64,000 nt of DNA, taken from the NCBI GenBank assembly GCA_002281735.1, contig NCGK01000003.1, forward strand, positions 147,216-211,215. The letters run 5' to 3'. Positions 34,009-43,929 of this stretch are shown here, in pieces. The DNA is from Gammaproteobacteria bacterium 28-57-27 (GTDB lineage: Bacteria > Pseudomonadota > Gammaproteobacteria > Halothiobacillales > Halothiobacillaceae). Under the pieces are notes generated by a model, which made no database searches, was not told the origin of the DNA, and was given only the letters and a program-made list of their open reading frames with translations. The position numbers and the translations under genes were made by a program. Position 1 is the first letter of the stretch. Each line of letters begins with the position of its first letter.

Positions 34009-34076
34009 AGCAAGCGCTGCTTGCCATGACTGTCTATGTTATCCGGCCAGCTTTATCCGTGATTGTCCGCCAGGCT

Positions 34077-34130
34077 GTAGGGTGCGCCACGCGCACCTTT
34101 TAGCCCATCGGTGCGCGTGGCGCACCCTAC
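34077..34130. repeat. GTAGGGTGCGC palindrome after the copper block
   Basis: GTAGGGTGCGCCACGCGCAC plus one more base (34077-34097) is an exact complement of 34110-34130, with a 12-base loop. The same family occurs at 53409-53429 (one arm) and 53533-53586. It is an intergenic repeat that may act as a terminator. Confidence 0.75.
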
Positions 34131-34152
34131 GATTAATCGTGCCAGATCAATA

Positions 34153-34187
34153 ATGCCTGTCAGTTAAGTCTGACTGGCATTTTTTTT
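34153..34187 (+). terminator. Terminator of the copper block
   Basis: ATGCCTGTCAG-TTAAGT-CTGACTGGCAT is followed by seven or eight T residues. Half of this hairpin (CTTAACTGACTGGCATTA) recurs at 34225-34242, apparently a partial duplication. The rest of the 330-base stretch before gyrA holds the palindrome at 34077-34130 and a likely promoter. Confidence 0.85.
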
Positions 34188-34271
34188 GGGGGCGCGGGAA
34201 CGATAAATTCAAGCACTTTGGGGGCTTAACTGACTGGCATTAGCCATGGCTGCCAGCCTGTCGCAGCACTG

Positions 34272-34280
34272 TGGTATAGT
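34272..34280 (+). promoter_or_regulatory. Probable extended -10 promoter of gyrA
   Basis: TGGTATAGT fits an extended -10 box (TGnTATAAT, one mismatch in the hexamer). It lies 58 bases before the gyrA start. No good -35 box is seen at 16-18 bases, which is usual for extended -10 promoters. Confidence 0.4.
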
Positions 34281-34337
34281 TGCGCGCCTTGTTTAACGGT
34301 TCGTTCATAGAACCCATGATGTTGAGAGCGGGTGCGC

Positions 34338-37010
34338 ATGGCTGATTTTGCCAAGGAAGTTATTCCGGTCAATCTTGAAGATGAAATGCGTCTTTCCTAT
34401 ATGGAATACGCGATGAGTGTCATTGTGGGGCGTGCTCTGCCCGATGTGCGTGATGGTTTGAAGCCGGTTCACCGTCGTGCCTTGTTCGCCATGAGTGAGC
34501 AAAACAACGATTGGAACAAGGCCTATAAGAAGTCAGCCCGCTTGGTGGGTGACATTATGGGTAAGTACCATCCACACGGCGACTCAGCGATTTACGACAC
34601 GATTGTGCGCATGGCACAGCCGTTTTCCCTGCGTTACATGCTGGTGGACGGGCAGGGTAACTTCGGTTCGGTAGATGGCGACGCCCCGGCGGCCATGCGT
34701 TACACCGAGATTCGCATGGCGCGCATTGCGCACGAGCTGCTGGCTGATATTGAGAAAGATACCGTTGACTTTGTGCCGAACTACGACGGCTCCGAGCGTG
34801 AGCCCGCGGTGTTCCCAACGCGTATCCCCAATCTTTTAATCAATGGTTCGAGCGGCATTGCCGTGGGCATGGCCACTAATATTCCGCCACATAATCTGGG
34901 CGAAGTGATCGATGCCTGCCTGGCCTTGATTGATGACGAGCATGTTGATACCGAGCGTTTGTTGGAGCTGGTGCCGGGGCCGGATTTCCCCACCGCCGGG
35001 ATTATTTTTGGCGGTGCAGGGCTGCGTGAAGCCTATTTAACGGGGCGTGGTCGGGTGCAGGTACGCGCACGCGCTCGTATTGAAGAAGATGAGCGCGGTC
35101 ATCAGACCATTATCATTTCTGAACTGCCTTACCAGGTGAATAAGGCGCGCTTGATTGAGCGCATTGCCGAGCTGGTTAAAGACAAGAAAATCGAAGGCAT
35201 TTCCGCGCTACGCGATGAATCCGACAAGGACGGCATGCGCGTGGTCATCGAAGTCAAACGCGGTGAAATGGCCGAGGTGCTGCTGAATAATCTGTATCAG
35301 CAAACCCAGTTGCAGACCGTATTTGGCTTGAATATGGTGGCCTTGGTAGATAACCAGCCGCGTACCTTGCCGCTGCGCGATATGCTCGAAGCCTTCTTGC
35401 GCCATCGCCGTGATGTGGTCACGCGCCGCACCTTGTTTGAATTGCGCAAAGCGCGTGATCGGGCGCATATCTTGGAAGGCTTGGCGGTCGCGCTGGCCAA
35501 TATCGATGAAATTATTGCGCTGATTAAAGCTGCCGCCAGTCCAGCCGAGGCCAAAGAAGGTTTGTTGGGACGACGTTGGAGTTCGGGCATCGTGTCTGAG
35601 ATGCTGGCACGCACCGGTGCCTCGTCCTCGCGTCCGGATGGGTTGGATGCCGATTTTGGTGCCGCCGAGGACGGAAGCTACCGCCTTACGGCCACCCAGG
35701 CGCAGGCTATTCTGGAATTGCGTCTGCACCGCCTCACGGGGCTGGAGCAGGACAAGATTGTTGGCGAGTTCGCAGAGATTCTTAACACTATCGGCGAACT
35801 GCTTGAAATTCTTGGTAATCCTGATCGTATGCGCGCCGTGATTCGTGAAGAGTTGGTGCAAGTGCGCACACAGTTTGCCGATGCGCGGCGTACCGAAATT
35901 CAGGCTTCGCGCGCTGATTTGTCGGAGGAAGACCTGATTACCGAAGAGCAGCGTGTGGTCACGCTGTCTCACGCGGGCTATATCAAAACCCAGTCGCTGT
36001 CGGATTATGCCGCGCAGCATCGTGGCGGGCGTGGTCGCAGTGCCGCCAAGGTCAAGGGTGAAGACGCGATCCAGAAATTGTTGGTTGCAAGCTCACATGA
36101 CATGGTGATGATTTTCACCAGCCGTGGTCGCGTGTATTGGAAGAAAGTTTGGGAATTGCCGCTGGGTAGCGGTCAGGCGCGCGGTCGTCCGATTGTGAAT
36201 ATCCTGCCGCTGGAGGATAACGAGCGTATTGAGGCTCTGTTGCCGTTGCGTAATTTCGCTGGCGAGTCGTATGTCATGTTCGCCACGCAAAACGGCATTA
36301 TCAAGAAAACCCCACTGGTCGAGTATTCGCGTCCGCGTCAGAGTGGCATTATCGCCATTGATATTCGTGAGGGTGACAGCCTGATTGGTGCGGCACTGAC
36401 CGATGGCTCGCAGGATGTGATGTTGTTCACCAATGCTGGCAAGGTGATTCGCTTTGCTGAAACCGATGTGCGCTCGATGGGGCGCGGCGCCTCAGGCGTG
36501 ATTGGTGTGCGTCTGGCGGAAGATCAGATCGTGGTGTCGATGATTATTGCGCATGGTGAGAATACGGCGGAAAGCTTGGGTGAGGGTGTGCTTGCGGGCA
36601 CGCAGGAAAACAAGGGCGACATTCTTACCGCCTCGTCCAATGGCTACGGTAAGCGCACGCCGCTGGATGATTTCCCGCGCCATAATCGTGGTGGTCAGGG
36701 AGTGATTGCGCTGCAAACCAGTGAGCGTAATGGCTTGTTGGTCGGCGCAGTGCGCGTGTTGGAAGACGATGAGCTGATGCTGATTAGCGATCAAGGTACC
36801 TTGGTGCGCACCCCGGTGGCAGAAATTTCACAGGTGGGGCGCAACACTCAGGGCGTAACGTTGATTCGCTTGAGCAAAGACGAGCACCTGGTGCAGATTG
36901 AGCGTATCCAAAGCGTAGAGGCTGTTGTGATCGAAGCGGAACAAGCCGCCGAATCTCCTGCGGTTGATGCTGATAATGACATTGGGCATCAGGACGAAAT
37001 TCAAGATTAA
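34338..37010 (+). CDS. gyrA: DNA gyrase subunit A
   Basis: GyrA breaks and rejoins DNA during negative supercoiling. The 890-residue protein has catalytic Tyr122 ([10 protein letters not shown]) and the quinolone region [10 protein letters not shown] with wild-type Ser83 and Asp87. The C-terminal pinwheel repeats and the GyrA box (QRGGRG-like [11 protein letters not shown]) are present. The ATG at 34338 puts Ser83, Asp87 and Tyr122 on E. coli numbering, which supports it over a GTG six bases upstream. The tail is acidic. Confidence 0.97.
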   Translation: MADFAKEVIPVNLEDEMRLSYMEYAMSVIVGRALPDVRDGLKPVHRRALFAMSEQNNDWNKAYKKSARLVGDIMGKYHPHGDSAIYDTIVRMAQPFSLRYMLVDGQGNFGSVDGDAPAAMRYTEIRMARIAHELLADIEKDTVDFVPNYDGSEREPAVFPTRIPNLLINGSSGIAVGMATNIPPHNLGEVIDACLALIDDEHVDTERLLELVPGPDFPTAGIIFGGAGLREAYLTGRGRVQVRARARIEEDERGHQTIIISELPYQVNKARLIERIAELVKDKKIEGISALRDESDKDGMRVVIEVKRGEMAEVLLNNLYQQTQLQTVFGLNMVALVDNQPRTLPLRDMLEAFLRHRRDVVTRRTLFELRKARDRAHILEGLAVALANIDEIIALIKAAASPAEAKEGLLGRRWSSGIVSEMLARTGASSSRPDGLDADFGAAEDGSYRLTATQAQAILELRLHRLTGLEQDKIVGEFAEILNTIGELLEILGNPDRMRAVIREELVQVRTQFADARRTEIQASRADLSEEDLITEEQRVVTLSHAGYIKTQSLSDYAAQHRGGRGRSAAKVKGEDAIQKLLVASSHDMVMIFTSRGRVYWKKVWELPLGSGQARGRPIVNILPLEDNERIEALLPLRNFAGESYVMFATQNGIIKKTPLVEYSRPRQSGIIAIDIREGDSLIGAALTDGSQDVMLFTNAGKVIRFAETDVRSMGRGASGVIGVRLAEDQIVVSMIIAHGENTAESLGEGVLAGTQENKGDILTASSNGYGKRTPLDDFPRHNRGGQGVIALQTSERNGLLVGAVRVLEDDELMLISDQGTLVRTPVAEISQVGRNTQGVTLIRLSKDEHLVQIERIQSVEAVVIEAEQAAESPAVDADNDIGHQDEIQD

Positions 37011-37034
37011 TCATTAAGTTAGAGGGTTGTTGTT

Positions 37035-38129
37035 ATGTCGAATGTAGAAAATCGGGTATTCAATTTCAGCGCAGGCCCCGCCATGCTTCCCGTCGAAGTG
37101 TTGGCGCGTGCGCGTGACGAAATGCTCAACTGGAACGGTTCGGGCATGTGCGTGATGGAAATGAGCCATCGCGGCAAGGAATATGTTTCGATTGCCGAAA
37201 AGGCCGAAGCCGATTTTCGCAAGCTGATGAACGTGCCCGAAAACTACAAGGTGCTGTTCCTGCAAGGCGGCGCGTCGGCGCAATTCAGCATGGTGCCGAT
37301 GAACCTGCTGCGCGGCAAAACCAGCGCGGATTATCTGAATACCGGTCACTGGTCGGAAAAAGCCGTGGCCGAAGGCAAGCGTTTTTGCCAGGTGAATGTG
37401 ATTGCCGATACCAAGGGCAGTAAGTACACCACCTTGCCCGATGCCTCTGAACTGAGCTTCAGCCAGGATGCCGCCTATGTGCATTACACCCCGAACGAAA
37501 CCATCGCCGGTGTTGAGTTTGGCTACATTCCGGACACGGGTGATATTCCACTGGTGGCGGATATGTCCTCAACCATCATGTCGCGTCCGGTCGATATCTC
37601 TAAATTCGGCGTGATTTATGCCGGGGCACAGAAAAATATCGGCCCTGCCGGTCTGACGCTTGCGATTGTGCGTGATGATTTGATCGGGCAAACCCTGCCA
37701 GGCACGCCGATTATGTTTGATTACAAAACCCAGGCTGATAATGGCTCGATGTACAACACCCCGCCGACCTATGCCTGGTATATCGCCGGTCTGGTATTCG
37801 AACACTTGCTGGAAACGGGCGGTCTGGCCGCCATGGAAGCGATCAATCAGCGCAAGGCGCATAAGCTATACGCAGCGATTGATAACTCACCGTTCTATTC
37901 CAATCCGGTGGATGTGAAGTGCCGCTCATGGATGAACGTACCGTTCTTGCTGGCGAATAGCGACTTGGACAAAGCCTTCCTTAAAGAAGCCGAAGCCGCA
38001 GGATTGACCAGCTTGGCCGGTCATCGCTCAGTCGGTGGGATGCGCGCCAGTATTTACAACGCCATGCCGGAAGAAGGTGTGGACACCCTGATTGCATTCA
38101 TGAATGACTTTGCTCAACGTAACGGCTGA
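37035..38129 (+). CDS. serC: Phosphoserine aminotransferase SerC
   Basis: SerC transaminates 3-phosphohydroxypyruvate in serine synthesis and also serves pyridoxal phosphate synthesis. The 364-residue protein shows FNFSAGPAMLP, GGASAQFSMVPMNLL, the PLP lysine in IYAGAQKNIGPAGLT and GGMRASIYNAMP near the end. It follows gyrA after 24 bases and precedes serA, so two successive serine steps are neighbours. Confidence 0.97.
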   Translation: MSNVENRVFNFSAGPAMLPVEVLARARDEMLNWNGSGMCVMEMSHRGKEYVSIAEKAEADFRKLMNVPENYKVLFLQGGASAQFSMVPMNLLRGKTSADYLNTGHWSEKAVAEGKRFCQVNVIADTKGSKYTTLPDASELSFSQDAAYVHYTPNETIAGVEFGYIPDTGDIPLVADMSSTIMSRPVDISKFGVIYAGAQKNIGPAGLTLAIVRDDLIGQTLPGTPIMFDYKTQADNGSMYNTPPTYAWYIAGLVFEHLLETGGLAAMEAINQRKAHKLYAAIDNSPFYSNPVDVKCRSWMNVPFLLANSDLDKAFLKEAEAAGLTSLAGHRSVGGMRASIYNAMPEEGVDTLIAFMNDFAQRNG

Positions 38130-38158
38130 TTATTTATTAAAAATTGAGGAGTTAGACG

Positions 38159-39322
38159 ATGTTTAAGATTCTTACCCTGAACAATATTGCCGCCGTGGGC
38201 TTGGATCGTTTGCCGCGTGACAAGTACGAAGTGGCTTCTGAAGTGCAAACCCCCGATGCCATTCTGGTGCGCTCCGCCAAGATGCACGACATGCCTGTAC
38301 CCGCCAGCCTGAAGGCGATTGGTCGTGCCGGTGCCGGTGTGAACAATATCCCGGTCAAGGAAATGAGCGAGAAGGGCATTGTGGTCTTCAACGCACCGGG
38401 CGCAAATGCCAATGCGGTGAAAGAGTTGGTGATTGCCGGTATGTTGCTGGCGGCGCGTAACATTCCACAGGCTTGGAAATTTGCCACTGGCTTGAGCGGG
38501 GACGACACGTTTCTGCACAAGGCGGTTGAAGATGGCAAGAAAAACTTTGTCGGCTTCGAGCTGCCGGGGCGCACTTTGGGCGTGATTGGCCTCGGTGCGA
38601 TTGGCGTGCGCGTGGCCAACACGGCGCGTGCCCTGGGTATGAAAGTGGTCGGTTTTGACCCGGGTATCACGGTTGAGCGTGCATGGGAGTTGTCTGCGGA
38701 TGTTCAACAGGCCAATAGCGTGGATGAATTGTTGGCGCGTGCCGACTTTGTGAGCTTCCATGTGCCTTTGATCGAGGCGACGCGCAACCTGATTAATGCC
38801 GAGCGCCTGAAATTCATGAAGGACAACGTGGTGGTGTTGAACTTCGCGCGCGAAGGCGTGGTGGATGAAGCTGCCATGGTTGCCGCATTGGATGCAGGCA
38901 AGGCGCACGCTTATGTGTCGGACTTCCCGGTGAATGCCACCAAGGATCACCCGCGCTGCATTACTTTGCCGCACCTGGGTGCGTCCACGGGTGAGGCCGA
39001 AGACAACTGCGCGATTATGGTCGCCGATCAGGTGCGCGATTTCCTTGAAAACGGCAACATCCTGAATTCCGTGAATTTCCCGGAAATCAAACTGGCACGC
39101 AAGGGCGATCATCGTTTGGCGATTGCCAACAAAAACCTGCCGGATATGGTCGGTCAAATGTCGCATATCCTCGGTGCGCACAAGGTCAATATCGTGCACA
39201 TGGTCAATGATTCACGCGGCGATGTGGCTTACACCTTGATCGATATTGAAGGCGACATTCCAACCGATGCGGCGGAAGCGATCCGTGGCATCAATGGCGT
39301 ATTGAATGTGCGTGTGATCTAA
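38159..39322 (+). CDS. serA: D-3-phosphoglycerate dehydrogenase SerA (short form with ACT domain)
   Basis: SerA oxidises 3-phosphoglycerate, the first step of serine synthesis. The 387-residue protein has the 2-hydroxyacid dehydrogenase core: IGRAGAGVNNIPV, the NAD motif GVIGLGAIGVRVANTA, the catalytic Arg/Glu region and HLGASTGEAEDN with the catalytic His. A C-terminal ACT domain (MSHILGAHKVNIVHMVNDS) probably binds serine for feedback control. A GAGGAG site precedes the ATG. Confidence 0.93.
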   Translation: MFKILTLNNIAAVGLDRLPRDKYEVASEVQTPDAILVRSAKMHDMPVPASLKAIGRAGAGVNNIPVKEMSEKGIVVFNAPGANANAVKELVIAGMLLAARNIPQAWKFATGLSGDDTFLHKAVEDGKKNFVGFELPGRTLGVIGLGAIGVRVANTARALGMKVVGFDPGITVERAWELSADVQQANSVDELLARADFVSFHVPLIEATRNLINAERLKFMKDNVVVLNFAREGVVDEAAMVAALDAGKAHAYVSDFPVNATKDHPRCITLPHLGASTGEAEDNCAIMVADQVRDFLENGNILNSVNFPEIKLARKGDHRLAIANKNLPDMVGQMSHILGAHKVNIVHMVNDSRGDVAYTLIDIEGDIPTDAAEAIRGINGVLNVRVI

Positions 39323-39336
39323 GGTTGGAGATGGGT

Positions 39337-40443
39337 ATGGAGGAGGGCGGGCAGCCGATATTGCGGCTGGAAGGCGTGCGAGAGCGTATTGATGCGGTCG
39401 ATCAGCGCCTGCTGGAGTTGTTGTCTGAGCGTGCGAATCTTGCGCATTCGGTGGGTGAGATCAAGCGCGCCGCAGGCAACGAGGATGCCCAATTCTATCG
39501 CCCAGAGCGGGAGGCGCAGGTGCTGCGCCGTATCCAGGATCTGAATGCAGGTCCTCTGGATAATGCCAATGTGGCTTGGTTATTCCGCGAAATTATGTCG
39601 GCCTGTCTGGCACTTGAACAACCCATGCGTGTGGCCTATTTGGGTCCGGCGGGGACGTTTAGCCAGCTGGCGGCCTTGCGCCAATTTGGTCATGCGGCTG
39701 AATTGGTGCCCTGTTTATCTATCGCCGAAGTGTTCCGTATGGTCGCTTCGGCCAGTGTGTCTTATGGCATTGCGCCGGTGGAAAACTCTACCGAAGGCGG
39801 GGTGTCGCAAACGCAGGAAGCCTTATTGGCGCACGATTTATCGATCTGCGGTGAGGTGGCTCTGCGTATTCATCATCAATTACTCTCGCGTGAAACTGAC
39901 CTTGGCGCGGTGTGCCGCGTGTATGGTCATGCGCAGTCACTCGCCCAGTGTCGGCACTGGCTGGATGCGCATCTAGCGCAGGCTGAACGTGTGCCGGTGA
40001 GCAGCAATGGCGAGGGCGCACGCTTGGCGGCGCAAGAACCCGGCGCGGCGGCGATTGCGCCCGATGTCGCCGCTGAGCTGTACCAGCTCGGCACCCTCGC
40101 AAGCAATATCGAAGATGAGGCGCACAACACCACACGTTTTGTGGTGCTTGGCGCGCAGGATGCGGGTGTCAGCGGGGTAGATAAAACGTCCCTGGTGCTG
40201 TCCACCGCTAACAAGCCAGGTGCCCTGTTTCATTTGCTCAAGCCCCTCGCTGAACGCGGTATCAGCTTGACGCGCATTGAGTCACGCCCCTCGCGCACGG
40301 CGGCTTGGGAGTATGTGTTTTTTATTGATGTAGAGGGTCATCGTGCCGATCCGCAGGTGGCCGAAGCTGTGCGCGAGCTTGAGCAGCAGGCCGCCTGGAT
40401 GCGGGTGCTTGGCTCCTACCCCAAAGCGGTGTTGAAAGCATGA
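39337..40443 (+). CDS. pheA: Chorismate mutase / prephenate dehydratase (P-protein) PheA
   Basis: PheA converts chorismate to prephenate and then to phenylpyruvate. The 368-residue protein has a chorismate mutase domain (VRERIDAVDQRLLELLSERANL, up to about 90). The dehydratase domain follows (VAYLGPAGTFSQLAALR; VENSTEGGVSQT), then an ACT domain with ESRPSRTAAWEYVF for phenylalanine control. The ATG at 39337 lies six bases after GGAG; an ATG at 39331 and a TTG at 39325 are too close to that site. It overlaps hisC by four bases. Confidence 0.95.
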   Translation: MEEGGQPILRLEGVRERIDAVDQRLLELLSERANLAHSVGEIKRAAGNEDAQFYRPEREAQVLRRIQDLNAGPLDNANVAWLFREIMSACLALEQPMRVAYLGPAGTFSQLAALRQFGHAAELVPCLSIAEVFRMVASASVSYGIAPVENSTEGGVSQTQEALLAHDLSICGEVALRIHHQLLSRETDLGAVCRVYGHAQSLAQCRHWLDAHLAQAERVPVSSNGEGARLAAQEPGAAAIAPDVAAELYQLGTLASNIEDEAHNTTRFVVLGAQDAGVSGVDKTSLVLSTANKPGALFHLLKPLAERGISLTRIESRPSRTAAWEYVFFIDVEGHRADPQVAEAVRELEQQAAWMRVLGSYPKAVLKA

Positions 40444-41594
40444 GTGCGCCCAATAATTCACAATTAAATCCTTGGTTAGCGCGGGCTTGTACGCAGGTTT
40501 GCGGGCTTGCTCCCTATGTGCCGGGTAAGCCGCTGGATGAATTAGAGCGTGAGTTAGGCATTCAAGGTGCCATCAAACTCGCGTCGAATGAAAATCCGCT
40601 CGGCCCTTCGCCGCTTGCCTTGGCCACCATGCGCGAGCATGCCGCCAGCGCGCACCTCTATCCTGATGGTAATGGTTTCAAGCTCAAGCAGGCTTTGGCG
40701 CAAGCCTTGGGTGTGGCGATTGAGTCGATCACCTTGGGTAATGGCTCGAATGACGTTCTGGACTTAATCGCGCGGGCATTTTTGGGTCGCGACCAGGCTG
40801 CGGTGTTTTCTGAATATGCCTTCGCGGTGTATCCGATCAGTACGCAGGCTGTGGGTGCGCTTGCACAGGTTGCGCAAGCCTTGCCCGCCGACCATGCGCA
40901 TCAACCGTATGGGCATGATCTTGCGGCCATGCGCGCCGCCATCACTGAGCAAACGCGGGTGGTGTTTTTAGCCAATCCGAACAACCCGACGGGAACGTGG
41001 GTGGAAAAAGACGCGCTGTATGCGTTTATTGCGTCGGTGCCTGCCGATGTGCTCGTGGTGGTGGATGAGGCTTATATCGAGTTTGTTGATGACGATGCGG
41101 ATTTTCCGAATGCCTTGGCCTGGTTGGAGGTGTTCCCGAATCTTGTGGTCACACGCACTTTTTCCAAAATTCACGGTTTGGCGGGTTTGCGCGTGGGTTA
41201 CGCCGTGTCGAACCCGCAGGTGGCCGAGGTGCTGAACAGGGTGCGCCAACCGTTTAATGTGAGTTTGCTGGCGATGGAAGCTGCTGTTGCAGCATTGAAC
41301 GATACCGAGCATGTTGAGCGCACGCGAGAACTGAATAGCGCAGGTTTGGCTCAGGTTCGCGCAGGTTTGGCCGACTTGGGGCTAAGCGCCTTGCCGAGCA
41401 TGGGGAATTTTTTGTGCATTGACATGCGCCGCCCCGCGCACGCGGTGTACGACGGCTTACTGCGCCTGGGTGTGATTACGCGCCCGGTGGCAGGTTATGG
41501 CATGCCGCAGCATTTGCGCGTGAGCATAGGCACCGAAGCTGAAAACGCACGCTTTTTGACTGCGCTCAAGATGGTTATGGGCGACTTGGCGTGA
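40440..41594 (+). CDS. hisC: Histidinol-phosphate / aromatic aminotransferase HisC (copy 1)
   Basis: The 384-residue fold-type I aminotransferase shows IKLASNENPLGPS, LGNGSNDVLDLIARAF, ANPNNPTGTW and the PLP lysine segment RTFSKIHGLAGLRVGYA. Placed between pheA and tyrA with stop/start overlaps on both sides, it probably transaminates phenylpyruvate and hydroxyphenylpyruvate as well as imidazole acetol phosphate. A second copy lies in the his group at 51190-52251. Confidence 0.93.
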   Translation: MSAPNNSQLNPWLARACTQVCGLAPYVPGKPLDELERELGIQGAIKLASNENPLGPSPLALATMREHAASAHLYPDGNGFKLKQALAQALGVAIESITLGNGSNDVLDLIARAFLGRDQAAVFSEYAFAVYPISTQAVGALAQVAQALPADHAHQPYGHDLAAMRAAITEQTRVVFLANPNNPTGTWVEKDALYAFIASVPADVLVVVDEAYIEFVDDDADFPNALAWLEVFPNLVVTRTFSKIHGLAGLRVGYAVSNPQVAEVLNRVRQPFNVSLLAMEAAVAALNDTEHVERTRELNSAGLAQVRAGLADLGLSALPSMGNFLCIDMRRPAHAVYDGLLRLGVITRPVAGYGMPQHLRVSIGTEAENARFLTALKMVMGDLA

Positions 41595-42457
41595 GTTTTT
41601 TCAGTCGGCGAGTGTGTGTTATTGGCAGCGGTTTAATCGGCGGTTCACTTGCGCTGGCGCTGAAGCAGGTTGGCGCAGTGGCTGATGTCATGGGTTGCGG
41701 GCGCAATAGTGCGACGCTGCAACGCGCGCTTGAGCTGGGCATTGTTGACCACTACAGCACCGACATTGCAGAGGCCGTGCAAGGCGCTGACATGGTGGTG
41801 TTATCCGTGCCGATGCTGGCCATGCGCGACGTGTTGGCGCAGATAGAACCCGTTATGCAACCGGGCATGATCGTGACCGATGTCGGCAGCGCCAAACAGT
41901 CGGTGATTGACGATGCGCGCGCGGTGCTGGGTGACAAACTGGGGCAATTCGTGCCTGCACATCCAATTGCCGGCACGGAAAAAAGTGGCCCGGATGCCGC
42001 CTTTGCCGAATTATTTGCCCAGCGCCGCGTGATCGTTACGCCCTTGGCGGAAAATAGTGAGGCCGATGTGGCTCGCGTGGTGGCGATGTGGGAGTGCGTG
42101 GGAGCCATGGTTGAGTGCATGAGCGCGGAGCATCACGACCATGTGCTTGCCGCCACTAGCCATTTACCGCATTTGCTCGCGTTTACCTTGGTTGATAGTT
42201 TGGCGCGCATGGATGAGTCGCGTGAAGTATTTCGCTATGCGGCGGGCGGCTTCCGCGATTTTACCCGCATTGCGGCGAGTGACCCGACCATGTGGCGTGA
42301 TATTGCCTTGGCAAATTCTTTTGAAATCAGTTTGATACTACAACAATATCAACAAGAGCTTGAAGACCTGCAGCGTGATTTGCAGACCAGGAATGCTCAG
42401 GCTTTGTTTGCGCGTTTCAGTCGTGCGCAGACGGCGCGCGAGGGGATCAAGCTTTAA
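41591..42457 (+). CDS. tyrA: Prephenate dehydrogenase TyrA
   Basis: TyrA oxidatively decarboxylates prephenate to hydroxyphenylpyruvate. The 288-residue protein has an N-terminal NAD-binding motif (VCVIGSGLIGGSLALALK), the VTDVGSAK segment and the catalytic HPIAGTEKSGPDAA region. The C-terminal helical domain contains ATSHLPHLLAFTLV. It starts with GTG overlapping the hisC stop. It is the single-function cyclohexadienyl-type enzyme, without fused mutase or ACT domain. Confidence 0.94.
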   Translation: MSFFSRRVCVIGSGLIGGSLALALKQVGAVADVMGCGRNSATLQRALELGIVDHYSTDIAEAVQGADMVVLSVPMLAMRDVLAQIEPVMQPGMIVTDVGSAKQSVIDDARAVLGDKLGQFVPAHPIAGTEKSGPDAAFAELFAQRRVIVTPLAENSEADVARVVAMWECVGAMVECMSAEHHDHVLAATSHLPHLLAFTLVDSLARMDESREVFRYAAGGFRDFTRIAASDPTMWRDIALANSFEISLILQQYQQELEDLQRDLQTRNAQALFARFSRAQTAREGIKL

Positions 42458-42463
42458 TTTTTT

Positions 42464-42549
42464 GCCACAGAGGACACAGAGATCACGGAGAAATCAGGTC
42501 GTTGGCAAATCGGCTTTCATCACTCTGTGCGCTCTGTGTTCTCTGTGGC
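42464..42549. repeat. CCACAGAG...CTCTGTGG inverted-repeat element, copy 2
   Basis: GCCACAGAGGACACAGAG at the left and CTCTGTGTTCTCTGTGGC at the right enclose about 50 bases. It occupies the 125-base gap between tyrA and aroA, the only sizeable gap in that part of the cluster. Confidence 0.7.
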
Positions 42550-42582
42550 TAAATCGAATTTTTAGTATTTAAAGGCTAGACA

Positions 42583-43929
42583 ATGAACTCCAATCTCCAA
42601 TTTGTGTTGCAACCGGGCGGCGTTTTAACGGGGCGTATGCGTGTGCCTGGCGATAAGTCGATTTCGCACCGTTCCATCATGCTGGGCGCTTTGGCCGAGG
42701 GCGTGACTGAGGTTTCAGGTTTTTTGGAAGGTGAAGACAGTTTGAATACCCTGCGCTGTTTCCGCCGCATGGGGGTCAAAATTGAAGACCCGGAAACCCT
42801 CGGTGCGGGGCGCGTTCGCATCCACGGTGTGGGGCTGCACGGCCTTAAACAGCCGGATGGCACACTTTGGTTGGGGAACTCAGGCACGTCGATGCGCCTG
42901 ATGTCGGGCATTATCGCCGGGCAGGATTTTGATGCGGTAATGGAGGGTGACGAGTCGCTTTCGCGTCGCCCCATGCGCCGGGTGACCGAGCCCTTGGCGC
43001 TGATGGGTGCGCACATCGACACCCAGGAGGGCGGTCGTCCGCCCCTGCGTGTACACGGCGGTAGCGCTCTCAAAGGCATTAACTATGTGATGCCGATGGC
43101 AAGTGCGCAGGTGAAATCGTGCGTGTTACTTGCAGGCTTGTATGCGACAGGTGAAACCTGTGTCACTGAGCCTGCCCCCACCCGTGACCATACCGAGCGC
43201 ATGTTGCAGGGGTTTGGTTATGACGTGCGTCGTGTGGCGGGCGAGGGCGGTGTTAGTACAGTCTGTTTGACCGGCGGCGGTACCTTGAAGGCCACAACAA
43301 TCGACGTGCCGGCGGATATTTCTTCGGCGGCCTTTTTCCTGGTAGCAGCGAGTATTGCACCGGGTTCCGATCTTGTTTTGGAGCATGTGGGTGTGAATCC
43401 GACGCGTACCGGTGTCATTGAAGTTTTGCGGTTGATGGGTGCGAGCATTGATGTTTTGAACCTGCGCAGCGTGGGTGGTGAACCGGTGGCGGATTTGCAT
43501 GTGCGTAGCGCGGAACTTAAAGGTATTGCCATTCCTGAAAGCTTGGTGCCGCTGGCGATTGATGAGTTCCCGGTTCTTTTTATTGCGGCGGCTTGTGCGC
43601 AGGGCGAAACGGTTTTGACCGGAGCAGAAGAACTGCGCGTGAAAGAATCGGATCGGATTCAGGTGATGGCGGACGGTTTACAAGCTTTGGGTGTCGATGC
43701 TCAGCCCACTCCCGACGGCATGGTGATTCGTGGTGGTTCAATGCGCGGGGGCACTGTGACCACACACGGCGATCATCGCATTGGCATGTCGTTCGCGGTG
43801 GCAGCTTTGCGTGCCACGGGTGAGATTCGGATTGAGGATTGTGAGAATGTGAATACCTCATTTCCGGGCTTTGTTGAGTTGGCACAACGTGCGGGCTTGA
43901 GCATTCGTGCCGAGGTCGGTGCATCATGA
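42583..43929 (+). CDS. aroA: 3-Phosphoshikimate 1-carboxyvinyltransferase (EPSP synthase) AroA
   Basis: AroA joins phosphoenolpyruvate to shikimate-3-phosphate. The 448-residue protein has GDKSISHRSIMLGALAEG, WLGNSGTSMRLM, the SAQVKSCVLLAGLYA loop and the DEFPVLFIAAACAQG and RVKESDRIQVM motifs. The GNSGTSMR sequence of the PEP site is of class II type rather than the E. coli GNAGTAMR. It overlaps cmk by four bases. Confidence 0.95.
   Translation: MNSNLQFVLQPGGVLTGRMRVPGDKSISHRSIMLGALAEGVTEVSGFLEGEDSLNTLRCFRRMGVKIEDPETLGAGRVRIHGVGLHGLKQPDGTLWLGNSGTSMRLMSGIIAGQDFDAVMEGDESLSRRPMRRVTEPLALMGAHIDTQEGGRPPLRVHGGSALKGINYVMPMASAQVKSCVLLAGLYATGETCVTEPAPTRDHTERMLQGFGYDVRRVAGEGGVSTVCLTGGGTLKATTIDVPADISSAAFFLVAASIAPGSDLVLEHVGVNPTRTGVIEVLRLMGASIDVLNLRSVGGEPVADLHVRSAELKGIAIPESLVPLAIDEFPVLFIAAACAQGETVLTGAEELRVKESDRIQVMADGLQALGVDAQPTPDGMVIRGGSMRGGTVTTHGDHRIGMSFAVAALRATGEIRIEDCENVNTSFPGFVELAQRAGLSIRAEVGAS

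Noticed and set aside
34225..34242. CTTAACTGACTGGCATTA before gyrA as a regulator-binding site.
   Set aside because: It copies half of the terminator hairpin 50 bases upstream and is better explained as a partial duplication.
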